Source of the DNA: Clostridium_I sp963725425
Lineage (GTDB): Bacteria > Bacillota > Clostridia > Clostridiales > Clostridiaceae
Assembly: GCA_963725425.1 (NCBI GenBank)
Contig: CAVRYJ010000043.1
Location: forward strand, 1 to 64,000
Length of the DNA stretch: 64,000 nucleotides
Direction of reading: 5' to 3'
The notes beneath the pieces are model-generated. The model worked only from the letters and a program-made list of their open reading frames with translations, had not been told where the DNA came from and did not search any database. A program made the position numbers and the translations under genes. How positions within the stretch are numbered: the stretch's first letter is position 1; every line of letters starts with the position of its first letter. Below are positions 27,262 through 37,365 of this stretch, in pieces.

Positions 27262-30200
27262 CTAAAACAGTGAAATTTGTTCCTTACTTATAGTAAAATC
27301 CGAAAGTTCCAGGGTTTCTTCACCACTGACTTTAAAGGAAACATTCTCCTTACTTCTAAACTTATCTTCTATTACTTTAGCCACATATATTTTACTAAAC
27401 CTGTTATACACTGCACTGCCACCTATTCCTGAAAAACAAATAAGCTGTATGTTATATTTTTCTGCTATTTGAAACATTGGCTCTAGTAGATGCTCTGCAT
27501 TGGTTTTTGCAAAGGGATTATCCATGATTAGAATCTTTTTTTCTTCCCTATTATCTATATCTGTTTCCCGTTTTCTCATATAAGACATTAAGCTTGAAAG
27601 CAGTATAAACATGGATACGAATTTTTCTCCACCAGAATTTTGTGAAAGAGCATCCTTCCAGCTTTTCCTTATAAGTCCAGTCTTCTCAATTTTTTTAATG
27701 TCTACTCTGACTCTATTAATATTTCCAATAAGTTTGCTAATAAGCTCTGAACTCTGAATATCATTTTCTAAAAGACTAGAGTAATCTCCTTCAAAGTTGC
27801 CATAATAGATAACCCTTTGTTTAACATATTCCTTAAGTGTCACTTCCTCTTTTTCTTCTGGAATGCTTATTTCAAGTAGTTTTTGCGTCTTACCTAAGTG
27901 CTTAATAGTAGATTTTTTATCTATTGTTCTAAGCTCCTCAAACACATGATTGGCATACCTTAATATTTCATTAATTACTACTTCTTCCTCAGACATTATT
28001 GAGGACAGCTCTAGTTCCAAAGTCCTTACCCTCCTGTCCACTACTTCTAGAAGAGATTCTATATCACTATGGCTTGATATTTTTCTTTCTTTGTTAAGAT
28101 AATCAAATAAACGTTCCTTAATAAACCTATTTTTATCACGATATTTTTCATGAATTAAATTAATTTCTTTTGAAATTTTCATTTCTATATCTTTAGTTTG
28201 TTTTCTTATGTCCTCATAAGAACTTATATATTCTTCAATGCCTTTAGTCGCTTCCTCAAGGTTATTAAAATCAAAACCCTTGTCACTTATATCATTTGAA
28301 TAACTCTTATAAAAATCTAGTTTTTGTTTTAAAAGCTTAAGCTTATCAATATCCTCGCTGTAGGCATTAATAATTTTGTTGTTTTCCTTTAAATCCTCTT
28401 TAGTTTTTCTCTCTCTTATTGTAAAGTTTGAATCTTTAATATCTTCCTTTGCTATAGGTTTCTCAAAACCTAACTTCTGAATATCTTCCATTTCTCTTTG
28501 CTTTTTATTAGCAATTAGGGATATGTCATTATTTACCCTATTTATTTCAGTACTTAAAGTATTAATTTCCACTTCTAAAGCACTTATTTTAATTTTCAGT
28601 TGTTCTAAGTGTTCCTCAGAAAATTTTATGTTTTTATATTCCTCTAAAAGATTGCCGTCTTTAACTATTCTCTTAAGTCTACCCTGAACCTTGTTTAGAT
28701 TTTCTTTAAATTTCTTTTCCTCATCTTTGTCCCTTCTAATATCATCACCAAGCTGTTTTTCGCAAGATAAAAGCCTAGCTTCTATAATATTCTTATCCTC
28801 TTTTAATAAAACTCCACCTTGAATATTTTTATAAAGTTCAAGTTTATTAGAAGTGTCTTTAAGGTTTCTCTTAAGTTCATTAACTTCTATATCTAAACTT
28901 CTTACCTCATTTTGAAGTTGAGCATATTGTTCTTTTAAATTTTCTTCATTCTTTTTTAAGGCCGATCCGGTTTTGGTTATACTGATGAGCTCCTCATTAT
29001 TCTTCTTAAATTCCTCATGGTTCACTCTGAATTCGTTAAAGCTCTGTTTTTTTTCTTTTAAAGTTATAAGATTATTTTTTAATTCATAAAGTTCCCTTGT
29101 ATTATCCTCTCTTCTTTTCTCATTACTTAATGCTTCTTCGTTACTTGTCACTTCTAGAGTTTCTAGTGCTTTTATTGATGTTGTTATCCTTGTTATTTCA
29201 CTTTCAATAATTTCATTTTCGCTGCCATTATACTCATAGCTTACTAAAATCATTTCATATTTTTTGTTTCTAGAAATAGCTTCTTTTATATTTTCCATAT
29301 CTAAATTTAAAGCTTTTGCATCATTGCTTAGAGACCTTAATATATTGTTTCTTTCCTCTTCATCTATAAGGAGATAATTAAAGGATAAAAGAAATTCTTG
29401 GTTTTCAATAGTAAAAATATCGCTTTCTTTATGCATTTTTACCTTTTTGTTTAAATCACCTTTATTCAAAATTGGTATTGGAATAGATGTATAAACATCT
29501 ATACTTTCATTCTTGAGCAGGCTGATGTCCTTAGTGCTTAATAAAATTCCATAAGGGAAAAAGGGGTTATTTTTTATTAAATCTTCTTTTTCCTCTTTAC
29601 TTCCCTTATAATTTTGAAGCCATTTAAGCGCATATTCAAAGCTAACCCCTTTATCCTCAAAGCTTTTCACAATTTCCTTAGGTAGCTGAATAAGCCCTGT
29701 TTCATATCTGTTTATTGTATCTTCTATTTCTCGTAATTTTTCTGCTTCTTTACTTAAATTTTCTTCAAGGCTTCCATCTTCATTTTTTATTGTTTCTTTA
29801 AGTTTTTCCTTAAATAAAGCTACATTTAAAGGCAAATTTTTAATTCTAAGAATGCCAATAATTTTATTTGTTTCCTTGTTAAAATTCTCTAGTTCATTAT
29901 TTTTTTTAGCTAGGTCTAACTGCTGTTTTGTTAAGTCTTTTCTGGCCTCATCCATGGTTTTTTTTATGCTTTCAATGTGAGTTATCAAATTTTCTGCTTC
30001 CTTAGTTAACTTATCCTGCATAGCTTTCCCTGCAGTAATACTTTCATCAATGTTTAAGCCATACTTTTCTAATTCCTTTGGGTTATACTCATTTAATAAT
30101 GGATTTCTTAAAGGTTTAAAATCCTTATATTTTCTTTTAAAATTTTCTTCCTTATTTTCGAAATTTTTTATTTTATTTTTTGCTCCTGATTCTGACCTTA

Positions 30201-31587
30201 CGTTTTCTAGAATCTGCTTATTTATATTCTTTTGCTCCTCTTCATTTTGCTGAAGTTTCCCCTTTAAACACTCTTGGTTTTCTAGTTGAGTTTTTTCCTT
30301 TTCTTTAAGCTGGGCAAGTTCTGCGACATAGGTGTTTTTTAGAGTAAATTTATAGTTTTTTATATTTTTAGCTATTTCTGAATCTTCTCTTTCAAAGTTT
30401 TCAATTCGTTCTCTAACTTCAGCCAAATCTGATTCTATAGTAATAATTTCCTCATATACTTCAGCACTTTCCTGAATGTATTTTTCTTTTAGTAGCTCTT
30501 TAAATTTAATATTTTTATCTTTATGAATTTCGCTTATTTCACAAAGTTTCTCTTCTGCTTTTTCTTCCTTAGCTTGAAGATTATAATAATTCAAAGAATC
30601 TTTCTCGTAATAAATCTTTGTAAGTTCCTTATTAAGCTCTTCTATAAATTCTTCACACTGAGACTTTTCACTACATCTTTTGGTAAATTCTTCTCCACAA
30701 AGATAGGCTATATTAGAAAGTTTTTTATATAATATATCTCTAGAAGCTTCCTTTAAGATTCCTTCCTGTAATAGTTGGGTAGCAGGAACCATTTCACCTT
30801 GGAAAGCCTTCATCAAATCTATTTCATGAAAAGACTCTTTACTTTGCTTGTAACTTTCAATATATTTACCTAAATTATTTCTTATAACTCCAATAACATT
30901 TTTCTCACCATTAATTTTACTTTCAATAAGTGGTATTATTACATTTCTAATAAGCGCTTCATCGGTTTTATGCTTATCATATAAATTAGAAAGACCAGAC
31001 TCATCATTGTTTATACTTCTTATAATGTCTTCCCACTCTTTATAATTTATTCTATAGGCTTTTAAATCCTCAAAGTACTCTGTTTTTTTACTACTGTCGC
31101 TAAAATTATAATACTTAAAATTCACTTTACCGTTTTTATATTTCTTTATTTTCTCCTCAGCCTCTGAAAACTTTAAAATCTTTTTTCCTTCTACAAAGGG
31201 AATATTTATTATGTCAAAATCATTAGGTTTTGAATATCTATTAGTAAAGGCAAGAATTCTAAGTTTATTTCTTTCATCCTCAGAGTTATCTTTTTTGATT
31301 ATCATACCTACCAGTAGCTTTTCTCCATTGTCTAGTAACACCTCATGGATTATATAAGTAGGCGCATTGCCCGTAAAGTATTCCTCAAATTTTCTACCAG
31401 CAAGATCTCTTTTATTTCTTATAAATGGCTGTAGAAAAAACTGTATAAGCACTGTTTTACCTATACCATTTTCCATGGAGAATAATGTGTCTTTGCCAAT
31501 GCCATAATCAAATATTTCATTATATATAGTTCTTTTACCATCATTATAATTTAAGTTGATTATTCTTGTTTTGCTTAACTTAGGCAT
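27262..31587 (-). CDS. jetC: Wadjet JetC, SMC/MukB-like ATPase
   Basis: 1441 aa. N-terminal Walker A ENGIGKT at residues 39-45; a very long coiled coil in two arms around a hinge near the middle; then, near the C-terminus, the ABC signature SQNSGGEKFVSMF and Walker B KKILIMDNPFAK. This is the layout of MukB/JetC condensin-like motors. In Wadjet, JetABC extrudes DNA loops, recognises small circular plasmids and hands them to the JetD nuclease. It is the last gene of the operon; ATG overlaps the jetB stop and follows GAGGAGG. Intact throughout. Confidence 0.93.
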   Translation of the reverse strand: MPKLSKTRIINLNYNDGKRTIYNEIFDYGIGKDTLFSMENGIGKTVLIQFFLQPFIRNKRDLAGRKFEEYFTGNAPTYIIHEVLLDNGEKLLVGMIIKKDNSEDERNKLRILAFTNRYSKPNDFDIINIPFVEGKKILKFSEAEEKIKKYKNGKVNFKYYNFSDSSKKTEYFEDLKAYRINYKEWEDIIRSINNDESGLSNLYDKHKTDEALIRNVIIPLIESKINGEKNVIGVIRNNLGKYIESYKQSKESFHEIDLMKAFQGEMVPATQLLQEGILKEASRDILYKKLSNIAYLCGEEFTKRCSEKSQCEEFIEELNKELTKIYYEKDSLNYYNLQAKEEKAEEKLCEISEIHKDKNIKFKELLKEKYIQESAEVYEEIITIESDLAEVRERIENFEREDSEIAKNIKNYKFTLKNTYVAELAQLKEKEKTQLENQECLKGKLQQNEEEQKNINKQILENVRSESGAKNKIKNFENKEENFKRKYKDFKPLRNPLLNEYNPKELEKYGLNIDESITAGKAMQDKLTKEAENLITHIESIKKTMDEARKDLTKQQLDLAKKNNELENFNKETNKIIGILRIKNLPLNVALFKEKLKETIKNEDGSLEENLSKEAEKLREIEDTINRYETGLIQLPKEIVKSFEDKGVSFEYALKWLQNYKGSKEEKEDLIKNNPFFPYGILLSTKDISLLKNESIDVYTSIPIPILNKGDLNKKVKMHKESDIFTIENQEFLLSFNYLLIDEEERNNILRSLSNDAKALNLDMENIKEAISRNKKYEMILVSYEYNGSENEIIESEITRITTSIKALETLEVTSNEEALSNEKRREDNTRELYELKNNLITLKEKKQSFNEFRVNHEEFKKNNEELISITKTGSALKKNEENLKEQYAQLQNEVRSLDIEVNELKRNLKDTSNKLELYKNIQGGVLLKEDKNIIEARLLSCEKQLGDDIRRDKDEEKKFKENLNKVQGRLKRIVKDGNLLEEYKNIKFSEEHLEQLKIKISALEVEINTLSTEINRVNNDISLIANKKQREMEDIQKLGFEKPIAKEDIKDSNFTIRERKTKEDLKENNKIINAYSEDIDKLKLLKQKLDFYKSYSNDISDKGFDFNNLEEATKGIEEYISSYEDIRKQTKDIEMKISKEINLIHEKYRDKNRFIKERLFDYLNKERKISSHSDIESLLEVVDRRVRTLELELSSIMSEEEVVINEILRYANHVFEELRTIDKKSTIKHLGKTQKLLEISIPEEKEEVTLKEYVKQRVIYYGNFEGDYSSLLENDIQSSELISKLIGNINRVRVDIKKIEKTGLIRKSWKDALSQNSGGEKFVSMFILLSSLMSYMRKRETDIDNREEKKILIMDNPFAKTNAEHLLEPMFQIAEKYNIQLICFSGIGGSAVYNRFSKIYVAKVIEDKFRSKENVSFKVSGEETLELSDFTISKEQISLF

Positions 31588-32302
31588 GAAAATCCTCCTC
31601 TACACTTTTTTCATTTAATATTCTATTAATATCACCTAATCTATCGTAATTTAAAAAGTAGTTTGCAGCCAAGCGATTAAATTTAGAGGTTGGTATTATT
31701 ACGGTTTCATCCTGAATATTAATAAGATCTTCTTTTTTTAGAAAATTCATAACCTGACTAATGTACCATCTTCTAGTCCTTAATGCTGCAGAATCGTCCT
31801 CATTGGTTAAAGTGAACCAGTACTTAGCAATATCTGTAATTGCAAGATTACTTGCCTCATCCACTGACTTATCTTCTGATTGTGAAAAAAGTTCTAGCCT
31901 CTCAGTGATTTTTTCATCCAGTTCTCCTAATTGTATTAAGTCTCTTATCTTTACATTGGCACCTTTGCCGCTGTAAAATTCAGATGTGAACTGCAACATT
32001 ATGTACATAGCTAAGAATAAATCTATGTTTCTCATCTCAGTCCTAGGAAATATTTCTTTTTTAAGTTCTGCTCGCTTGTAACCTAAAAAATCATTATCAA
32101 CACTAGGAATAAAATAAATAGTATCATCATACTTTTTAATGCTGACTCTACTTTCCTCTTGAAATGCTTCTATTATTTCCCTTATAGCGGTATTGCTAAA
32201 GGATTCAAAAAGTTCCTTATCAGATCCTACCGTGAGCTGACCTTGCTCTAGCAAATAATTATATAGCCTCATAGCTTTTCTTATATCTTCTAATGTATAC
32301 AT
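31580..32302 (-). CDS. jetB: Wadjet JetB (MukE-like KITE subunit)
   Basis: 240 aa winged-helix protein. It starts YTLEDIRKAMRLYNYLLEQG and has a central DLFLAMYIMLQFTSEFYSGK and a C-terminal FLKKEDLINIQDE typical of MukE/JetB KITE subunits, which dimerise on the SMC-kleisin ring. It lies 8 nt after jetA and overlaps jetC by 8 nt. The identification rests mainly on size and place between a kleisin-like gene and an SMC gene. Confidence 0.85.
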   Translation of the reverse strand: MYTLEDIRKAMRLYNYLLEQGQLTVGSDKELFESFSNTAIREIIEAFQEESRVSIKKYDDTIYFIPSVDNDFLGYKRAELKKEIFPRTEMRNIDLFLAMYIMLQFTSEFYSGKGANVKIRDLIQLGELDEKITERLELFSQSEDKSVDEASNLAITDIAKYWFTLTNEDDSAALRTRRWYISQVMNFLKKEDLINIQDETVIIPTSKFNRLAANYFLNYDRLGDINRILNEKSVEEDFHA

Positions 32303-32310
32303 ATATTTAT

Positions 32311-33906
32311 CTACTCCAATTTCATAATTATATTAGGACATTTTAAATTCTCTAAAGTTGTAAAATCTTCCTCGGGATTTTCTTCTGCTTTCTCAATTAT
32401 AGTAATTTTCACTCCATCACTACATTTGTTAAAATGCATATATTTAATTGATATAAGGCTATATTTCTCATGGATCTCATCCACCAATAATTTTCTAAGA
32501 TCAAATTCAATCTCCTCATTGTCATAAGCATCGTTTTGCTCTTCTATCATTTCCTCTACATCTATAATTCCAATTCTTAAAAGTTCAATTAAAACCTGTG
32601 AAAACCTTCTTACAGTTGGAACAAGATTTTTATACTCTTCTATGGTCTTTAGGTTAAAAATTTCCATCAAGGTTTTTAAATCCGATTCTCTATTGTCCAC
32701 TAAAAAAGCTAATATGGCAGAAATTATTCTTTTATATTGTTCTCTATTTTTCTGTTTTTCAATCAGTTCAAGATCCTCATTATCTATCTTGTCTATTTCA
32801 ATTTCATCTTCTTCATCATCTCTAAAATACAGTTTTTGCTCCTTAAACATATAGTTTATATTAAATTTTTTAGTTATACTAGCTTTAAACAGTGGATTAA
32901 ATAATTTAAATATACTACCAAGCTTTGAAGCATCTTTTTCAACGGGTTTAATCAAATCATCTTTAATATTGATTCGCTTATTATTATAATAAAAGCTTGC
33001 TTCTTCCAGTGCCTTTTTATACTCTTCTTTAAAATGAAAATGGCCAGTTATAAGCTCTCCAGCCTTATAGGAAATAGTAATTAAAAGCTCTTTTATCTTC
33101 CCAAGTTGCCTCAAAGAATCATAGTTTTCCTTAGAAATTTCACCTTGTGATTTACTAAGTCTTTCTTCCTCTATAATAATTGTTTCTTTAAGCTCATCAA
33201 ATTTTTTATTCTGATCCTTAAGCACATCAATGTTCTTTAAAAAGTTTTCTTCAAAATCTCTCTGATCTATGGAAAATATATTTTCTCTTGTTTTATATAT
33301 AAAATTGTTTACCACATTAATTTGTGCAGTTATAAGATTATTTAGATTTTCAACTGCTAGAAGTCCTTGGGAAAAATTTTTCTTCTTTAAGCTTAACTCC
33401 AAAATCATTTGATTTATATCTATCTGAGTTTTCTCGTCCACTTCTAGTGCTCCCAGTATAAGTCTGTATCCTTCCTTTGTTAGACTAAAGGTACTTTTAT
33501 TATTATCAACCTTTGAATTTCTCTGCTGAAGAAGATGAAAATCAAAAACCTTTTTCTCCTTAACCGAATAATCCATGGTGTTAAATATAAATGGTTTCCC
33601 ATCATTTCTAAGAATTTTATACACAATAAAATGGGTAATATCATAGGCTTCTTCCTCTGTTAACACTTTATCATAGTAATTTGCGCACAAATCCCCTAGT
33701 AGTACTGCCATATTATTTAAAGTACATTCTTCATCTTTCAAAGATCTGTCCAAAACAAAACACATTAAGCTGTAAACTAAATTTATAAGCTGAATACTTG
33801 TGAAATATTCCTTAAAAGTAGTTAAAGTTGACACTTTGTAATCAATTAAAAACGAGTACGAAAGTTTCTCCATTCTCTTATGAAAATTATTCAAAAATTC
33901 GTACAC
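32311..33906 (-). CDS. jetA: Wadjet JetA (MukF-like kleisin subunit)
   Basis: About 531 aa. A winged-helix N-terminal part (YEFLNNFHKRMEKLSYSFLI), a helical middle with coiled coil (DQNKKFDELKETIIIEEERL) and an acidic C-terminal half (DDEEDEIEIDKIDNEDLE) match MukF/JetA kleisins that bridge the SMC heads. The longest frame starts at 33930 inside jetD. However, AGAGGAG lies 7-8 nt before a GTG at 33904-33906, one base past the jetD stop, and I take that as the start. Confidence 0.85.
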   Translation of the reverse strand: MYEFLNNFHKRMEKLSYSFLIDYKVSTLTTFKEYFTSIQLINLVYSLMCFVLDRSLKDEECTLNNMAVLLGDLCANYYDKVLTEEEAYDITHFIVYKILRNDGKPFIFNTMDYSVKEKKVFDFHLLQQRNSKVDNNKSTFSLTKEGYRLILGALEVDEKTQIDINQMILELSLKKKNFSQGLLAVENLNNLITAQINVVNNFIYKTRENIFSIDQRDFEENFLKNIDVLKDQNKKFDELKETIIIEEERLSKSQGEISKENYDSLRQLGKIKELLITISYKAGELITGHFHFKEEYKKALEEASFYYNNKRINIKDDLIKPVEKDASKLGSIFKLFNPLFKASITKKFNINYMFKEQKLYFRDDEEDEIEIDKIDNEDLELIEKQKNREQYKRIISAILAFLVDNRESDLKTLMEIFNLKTIEEYKNLVPTVRRFSQVLIELLRIGIIDVEEMIEEQNDAYDNEEIEFDLRKLLVDEIHEKYSLISIKYMHFNKCSDGVKITIIEKAEENPEEDFTTLENLKCPNIIMKLE

Positions 33907-33907
33907 C

Positions 33908-34939
33908 CTACTGCTCCTCTCTAAGCACATTATAATTTACTATTTCCTGTGGCACATAATAGCCACTTTCAAACAATTCTAAAATGTTTTTTTCATAAGG
34001 TTCAATTTCAAAAATAAAGATATCATCTATATTTTTATTTTGTTTTTCTTTATACTTTGGCATTTTTCTGTGTTCTGCCAGCTCCAGCATTGTAATATAA
34101 GCATTTTTAAAAAGCTCTATGTTTAATACATTAGAATATCTTTTTTTAAGCCTTTCGTATATGGAAATGCCCTCATAGTCAATATCTCCCCAATACAATA
34201 CCTTTGAAGGCTGCAAAAGATAATCTTCCACAGTATACTGGTATTCCTCAAGGGATTTTTCTATGTTTTTTCCCGAGCCATAAATAATTGTGTCTATTAA
34301 CTCTCCTAAAAATACCACCTGCCCCTGAAACATAAGTTTTCTTATGGTGTACCAAGTATCCTTATTTTCAATTATAAGTACATTTTGATTTTTCCCCTTT
34401 TTACAGGAAAAATATACAAATGGTTCTGGAGTTTTATAAATATTTAAATCTTCCAAAGAAAGTCCTAAGTTTTTTAAAATACTTTGTCCATTACCATCTT
34501 TTAAAAACTTCTCCTGACCCCATATTTCAAAACTTCTTTCATTTATTGACATATTTATTGCTATCTTGTCCCCGCTTTTTCTAAAATAATTAGCTAAGTT
34601 TTCTATATATTCTTTATCTGCATCATATTTTTTAAGATTATTTAAATAAAATTCTCTGCTAAAGTTTAAAGGAAAGTTATAGTTTATATCCTCTTCAAGA
34701 TCAGTTAAATCTTCTTCTTTAAAATTAACCCTATATTTATTATAAAGTGGAGGCATCATTTCATTTGATTTGCTACTTTTAACTTCCCGTAAAGTACCAT
34801 CATAAACCTTAGCCCTCACTAATTCTACAAGAGCTAGATAGTTCTCTATTTTAAAGTATTCCTGAATTTCTGCTAGACTTATTATCTTTTTCCCTAAATC
34901 ATAAAAAGTTTTTATTTTAATCAACTCCACAAATCTCAT
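33908..34939 (-). CDS. jetD: Wadjet JetD nuclease (DUF2220, Toprim-type)
   Basis: 343 aa. The C-terminal Toprim-like domain has VLYWGDIDYEGISIYERLK, whose D-x-D-x-x-G pattern is the metal site shared with Spo11/TopoVI-A. The upstream LIIENKDTWYTIRKLM supplies the conserved Glu. The N-terminal winged-helix arm is present. JetD cleaves plasmid DNA after JetABC loop extrusion. It is the first gene of the operon here (D-A-B-C order), with jetA starting 1 nt after its stop. The start codon is uncertain because no clear ribosome site precedes the ATG. Confidence 0.9.
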   Translation of the reverse strand: MRFVELIKIKTFYDLGKKIISLAEIQEYFKIENYLALVELVRAKVYDGTLREVKSSKSNEMMPPLYNKYRVNFKEEDLTDLEEDINYNFPLNFSREFYLNNLKKYDADKEYIENLANYFRKSGDKIAINMSINERSFEIWGQEKFLKDGNGQSILKNLGLSLEDLNIYKTPEPFVYFSCKKGKNQNVLIIENKDTWYTIRKLMFQGQVVFLGELIDTIIYGSGKNIEKSLEEYQYTVEDYLLQPSKVLYWGDIDYEGISIYERLKKRYSNVLNIELFKNAYITMLELAEHRKMPKYKEKQNKNIDDIFIFEIEPYEKNILELFESGYYVPQEIVNYNVLREEQ

Positions 34940-35017
34940 ATTTTTTATTTGCTAAACTTATGCCATAACTATATACAATAATATTATCATTGTTTCACAT
35001 TCTTTGAAATAGAACAA

Positions 35018-35052
35018 GCAAAAAGAGAACCCTCATTTCTGAGGGTTCTCCA
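35018..35052 (-). terminator. Terminator after the 35114 gene
   Basis: Perfect 11-bp stem GAGAACCCTCA/TGAGGGTTCTC (35025-35050) with a 4-nt loop. On the minus strand it is followed by CTTTTTGC. It separates the upstream small gene from the Wadjet operon. Confidence 0.8.
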
Positions 35053-35113
35053 TCTACTTCATTTATTTTAATGTATTTGTGTAATACAATCTATTTCTCT
35101 TTGGGTCTAAGTA

Positions 35114-35431
35114 TTAAGATAATTCTCCCCAATCTCTTTTTATATGCCACTTTTTATGAGGAATAGTAACATATTTTGCTGGATCAAAGTTTTCTTCCAG
35201 TATTTCAATATTAATAACCTCACTAGGATTAATTGAAAGACTGTGATTTTTACTAGTAGTTTCAAGATCATAAAAATGAAATCTATCTAACCCATCTTTA
35301 AATTTTTTATTTGGACCATAATCGCAAGGTACACACTTTAGTGATATTACACCTTTATCAGGTGAATTGAATTCCACGCTCACTAGACTTTTGCTATTTA
35401 TTGATTTTATGAATATATCATTATTTGACAT
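35114..35431 (-). CDS. Hypothetical protein
   Basis: 105 aa, no signal peptide or membrane helix. The sequence (FIKSINSKSLVSVEFNSPDK ... GLDRFHFYDLETTSKNHSL ... HKKWHIKRDWGEL) looks like a small beta-rich domain. It may be the effector-binding part seen in WYL-like or DNA-helicase-associated small proteins, but I cannot assign a family. The start is strong: GGAGGT six bases before the ATG. It has its own terminator and stands alone between kdgK and the Wadjet operon. Confidence 0.7.
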   Translation of the reverse strand: MSNNDIFIKSINSKSLVSVEFNSPDKGVISLKCVPCDYGPNKKFKDGLDRFHFYDLETTSKNHSLSINPSEVINIEILEENFDPAKYVTIPHKKWHIKRDWGELS

Positions 35432-35540
35432 ATAATTACCTCCATCAGATAGTTTGTCAATACCTTACTTTTTAAAGCTTAATTAATTTAAACGTTTTCA
35501 TTTATAGTATAACACATTTAGCAGATAAAATCTGCCAAAA

Positions 35541-35577
35541 TAAAAATAGAATCCCCATTTCTGAGGATTCTCCATTA
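35541..35577 (-). terminator. Terminator after kdgK
   Basis: Stem GAATCCTCA/TGGGGATTC (one mismatch) with a GAAA loop, followed on the minus strand by ATTTTTATTTT. It lies 20 nt past the true kdgK stop and belongs to the dispersed GAATCCTCA hairpin group. Confidence 0.75.
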
Positions 35578-35595
35578 ATATGTATGTTTTTTATA

Positions 35596-36584
35596 TTATC
35601 TGCTTACTTTCCCCGTACCATCACCATTCATAAGTTTCTCAACTTCTTCTACTGATGAAAGATTAGTGTCACCATTCATGCTATATTTTAAGCATGAACC
35701 TGCTGTTGCAAATTCTATAATTTTTGATTTGAAAATTTTGATGTTATTGCATATATAAGTGATGCTGCAAAAGCATCTCCACCACCTATATTGTCCACAA
35801 CATGTATATCATACTTCTTTGAATTATAAAATTCTTTTCCATCATAAAGTACTGCTGTCCAATCTACATCTTCTGCTGTAAACCGTTTTCTAAGTATTAT
35901 TGTTGCATACTTAAGGTCGAATTTTTCTACTAATTTTTTAAGTAAATCCTTGCAGTCTCCCCCTTCGCTTCCACCAAGTGCCATTTCTGCTTCTTCCATA
36001 CTTCCAAGAGCTACATCACAGTATTTCAAAAGTTCTCTTATAGACTTACTGAATTCATCTGCACCCCATAAATTTTCTCTATAGTTTAAATCTATGCTTA
36101 CCGTCATTCCCTTTTTCTTAGCTGCTTTTACTGCGTCTAATGTAATTTTCGCACATTCTTCTGAAAGCGCTGGAGATATTCCTGAAAAATGGAACCAATC
36201 TGCTCCTTGGAATATTTTATCCCAATCAAAGTCTTCTCTTTTAGCTTTTGCTATTGCAGAATCTTTTCTGTCATAGACAAGCTTTGCAGGCCTTTGAGAT
36301 TCTCCATTTTCACAAAAATAAAGGCCTAATCTTTCTCCGCCTCTTACTATATCCTTTGTGTCTACTCCATATTTTCTTAATTCATTTATTGCGCACTGTG
36401 CTATATTATTTTCTGGAAACTTAGTTACATAACTTACCTCTTTACCAAAGCTGGCAAGTGATACTGCTACATTTGCCTCACTTCCACCATAAAATGCATT
36501 AAACTGCTTTGATTGAACAAATCTATCATACCCTGCTGGGGAAAGTCTAAGCATCATTTCTCCAAATGTTACTACTTTACTCAT
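35596..36584 (-). pseudogene. kdgK: 2-keto-3-deoxygluconate kinase (PfkB family), C-terminal frameshift
   Basis: The N-terminal frame matches KdgK/PfkB sugar kinases: VVTFGEMMLRLSPAGYDRFV, FYGGSEANVAVSLASFG, and the catalytic motif DNIGGGDAFAASL. It ends early at SNQKL. Adding one A to the A5 run (35721-35725 on plus as T5) continues into IIEFATAGSCLKYSMNGDTN then LSSVEEVEKLMNG, the normal family C-terminus, with stop at 35596-35598 (about 329 aa). The start is the ATG at 36584 after GAGGAG. The kinase phosphorylates KDG in uronate breakdown. The active site is before the break, so partial function is conceivable. Confidence 0.85.
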
Positions 36585-36726
36585 AATTTTCACTCCTCGT
36601 AATAATACTAAATATTATTATTATTTTATGTAAAGTTCTTCTTTTATATATAAAATGTTATCAAGATCCAAATATCGCAGTATAATTATATACTATATTA
36701 TTATATAATTCAACGCTCCTGTGAAT

Positions 36727-37320
36727 CTAAAAAACAAGATTTCTACGTAATATATTTTCAACTAATTTGAGATAATCACCCTCATAGGAAAATGTCTTAT
36801 ATGCAATCATTGTTGCAAGACCATGAACCATTGACCACATAGCTATTATATCTTGCGCATAGTTTTCTTCTTTCACATTTATGCTTATAAAAAAATCCAT
36901 TGCACAATCTTCAAATATATTAAAAGTAGCATATTCTTCACTTCTAATGTTATCCTCTTTAATAATTACCCCAGATTGAGAATTCGTTAAAAAAGCAAAT
37001 TTCAGATAATCTGGATTTTCAACCATAAAAAAAACATATTTTTTCCCTAATTCTATAATCCTCTCCTTAGGATCACTTTTATATTTTTCTGCTACTTCAT
37101 TTAAAGAACTTTTAAAATTACTAAACACATATTCAGATATTGCATTAATTAATTCCTCTTTGTTTTTAAAATGTCTATAGGGTGCAGCATGACTTACATT
37201 ACACAATGTTGCTACTTTTCTAATTGGAAAATTATCAGCACCTTCTTCATTAAATAATTTTAATCCCATTTTTATAAGATTTTCCTTTAAATCATTATGA
37301 TGATATGTATCGTTTTTCAT
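36727..37320 (-). CDS. TetR/AcrR family regulator
   Basis: About 197 aa. The N-terminal HTH reads LIKMGLKLFNEEGADNFPIR then KVATLCNVSHAAPYRHFKNK, followed by an all-helical ligand domain of the WHG type (NPDYLKFAFLTNS ... MWSMVHGLATMI). I start at the ATG at 37320 (MKNDTYHHND), after AGAGGT; the longer frame begins at 37356. It lies between gh88 and kdgK on the same strand and could regulate them, but TetR targets cannot be read from position alone. Confidence 0.85.
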   Translation of the reverse strand: MKNDTYHHNDLKENLIKMGLKLFNEEGADNFPIRKVATLCNVSHAAPYRHFKNKEELINAISEYVFSNFKSSLNEVAEKYKSDPKERIIELGKKYVFFMVENPDYLKFAFLTNSQSGVIIKEDNIRSEEYATFNIFEDCAMDFFISINVKEENYAQDIIAMWSMVHGLATMIAYKTFSYEGDYLKLVENILRRNLVF

Positions 37321-37365
37321 ATAATAACCTCTTTTCTGAGATTTTAATATTTCCACAGTTTATTG

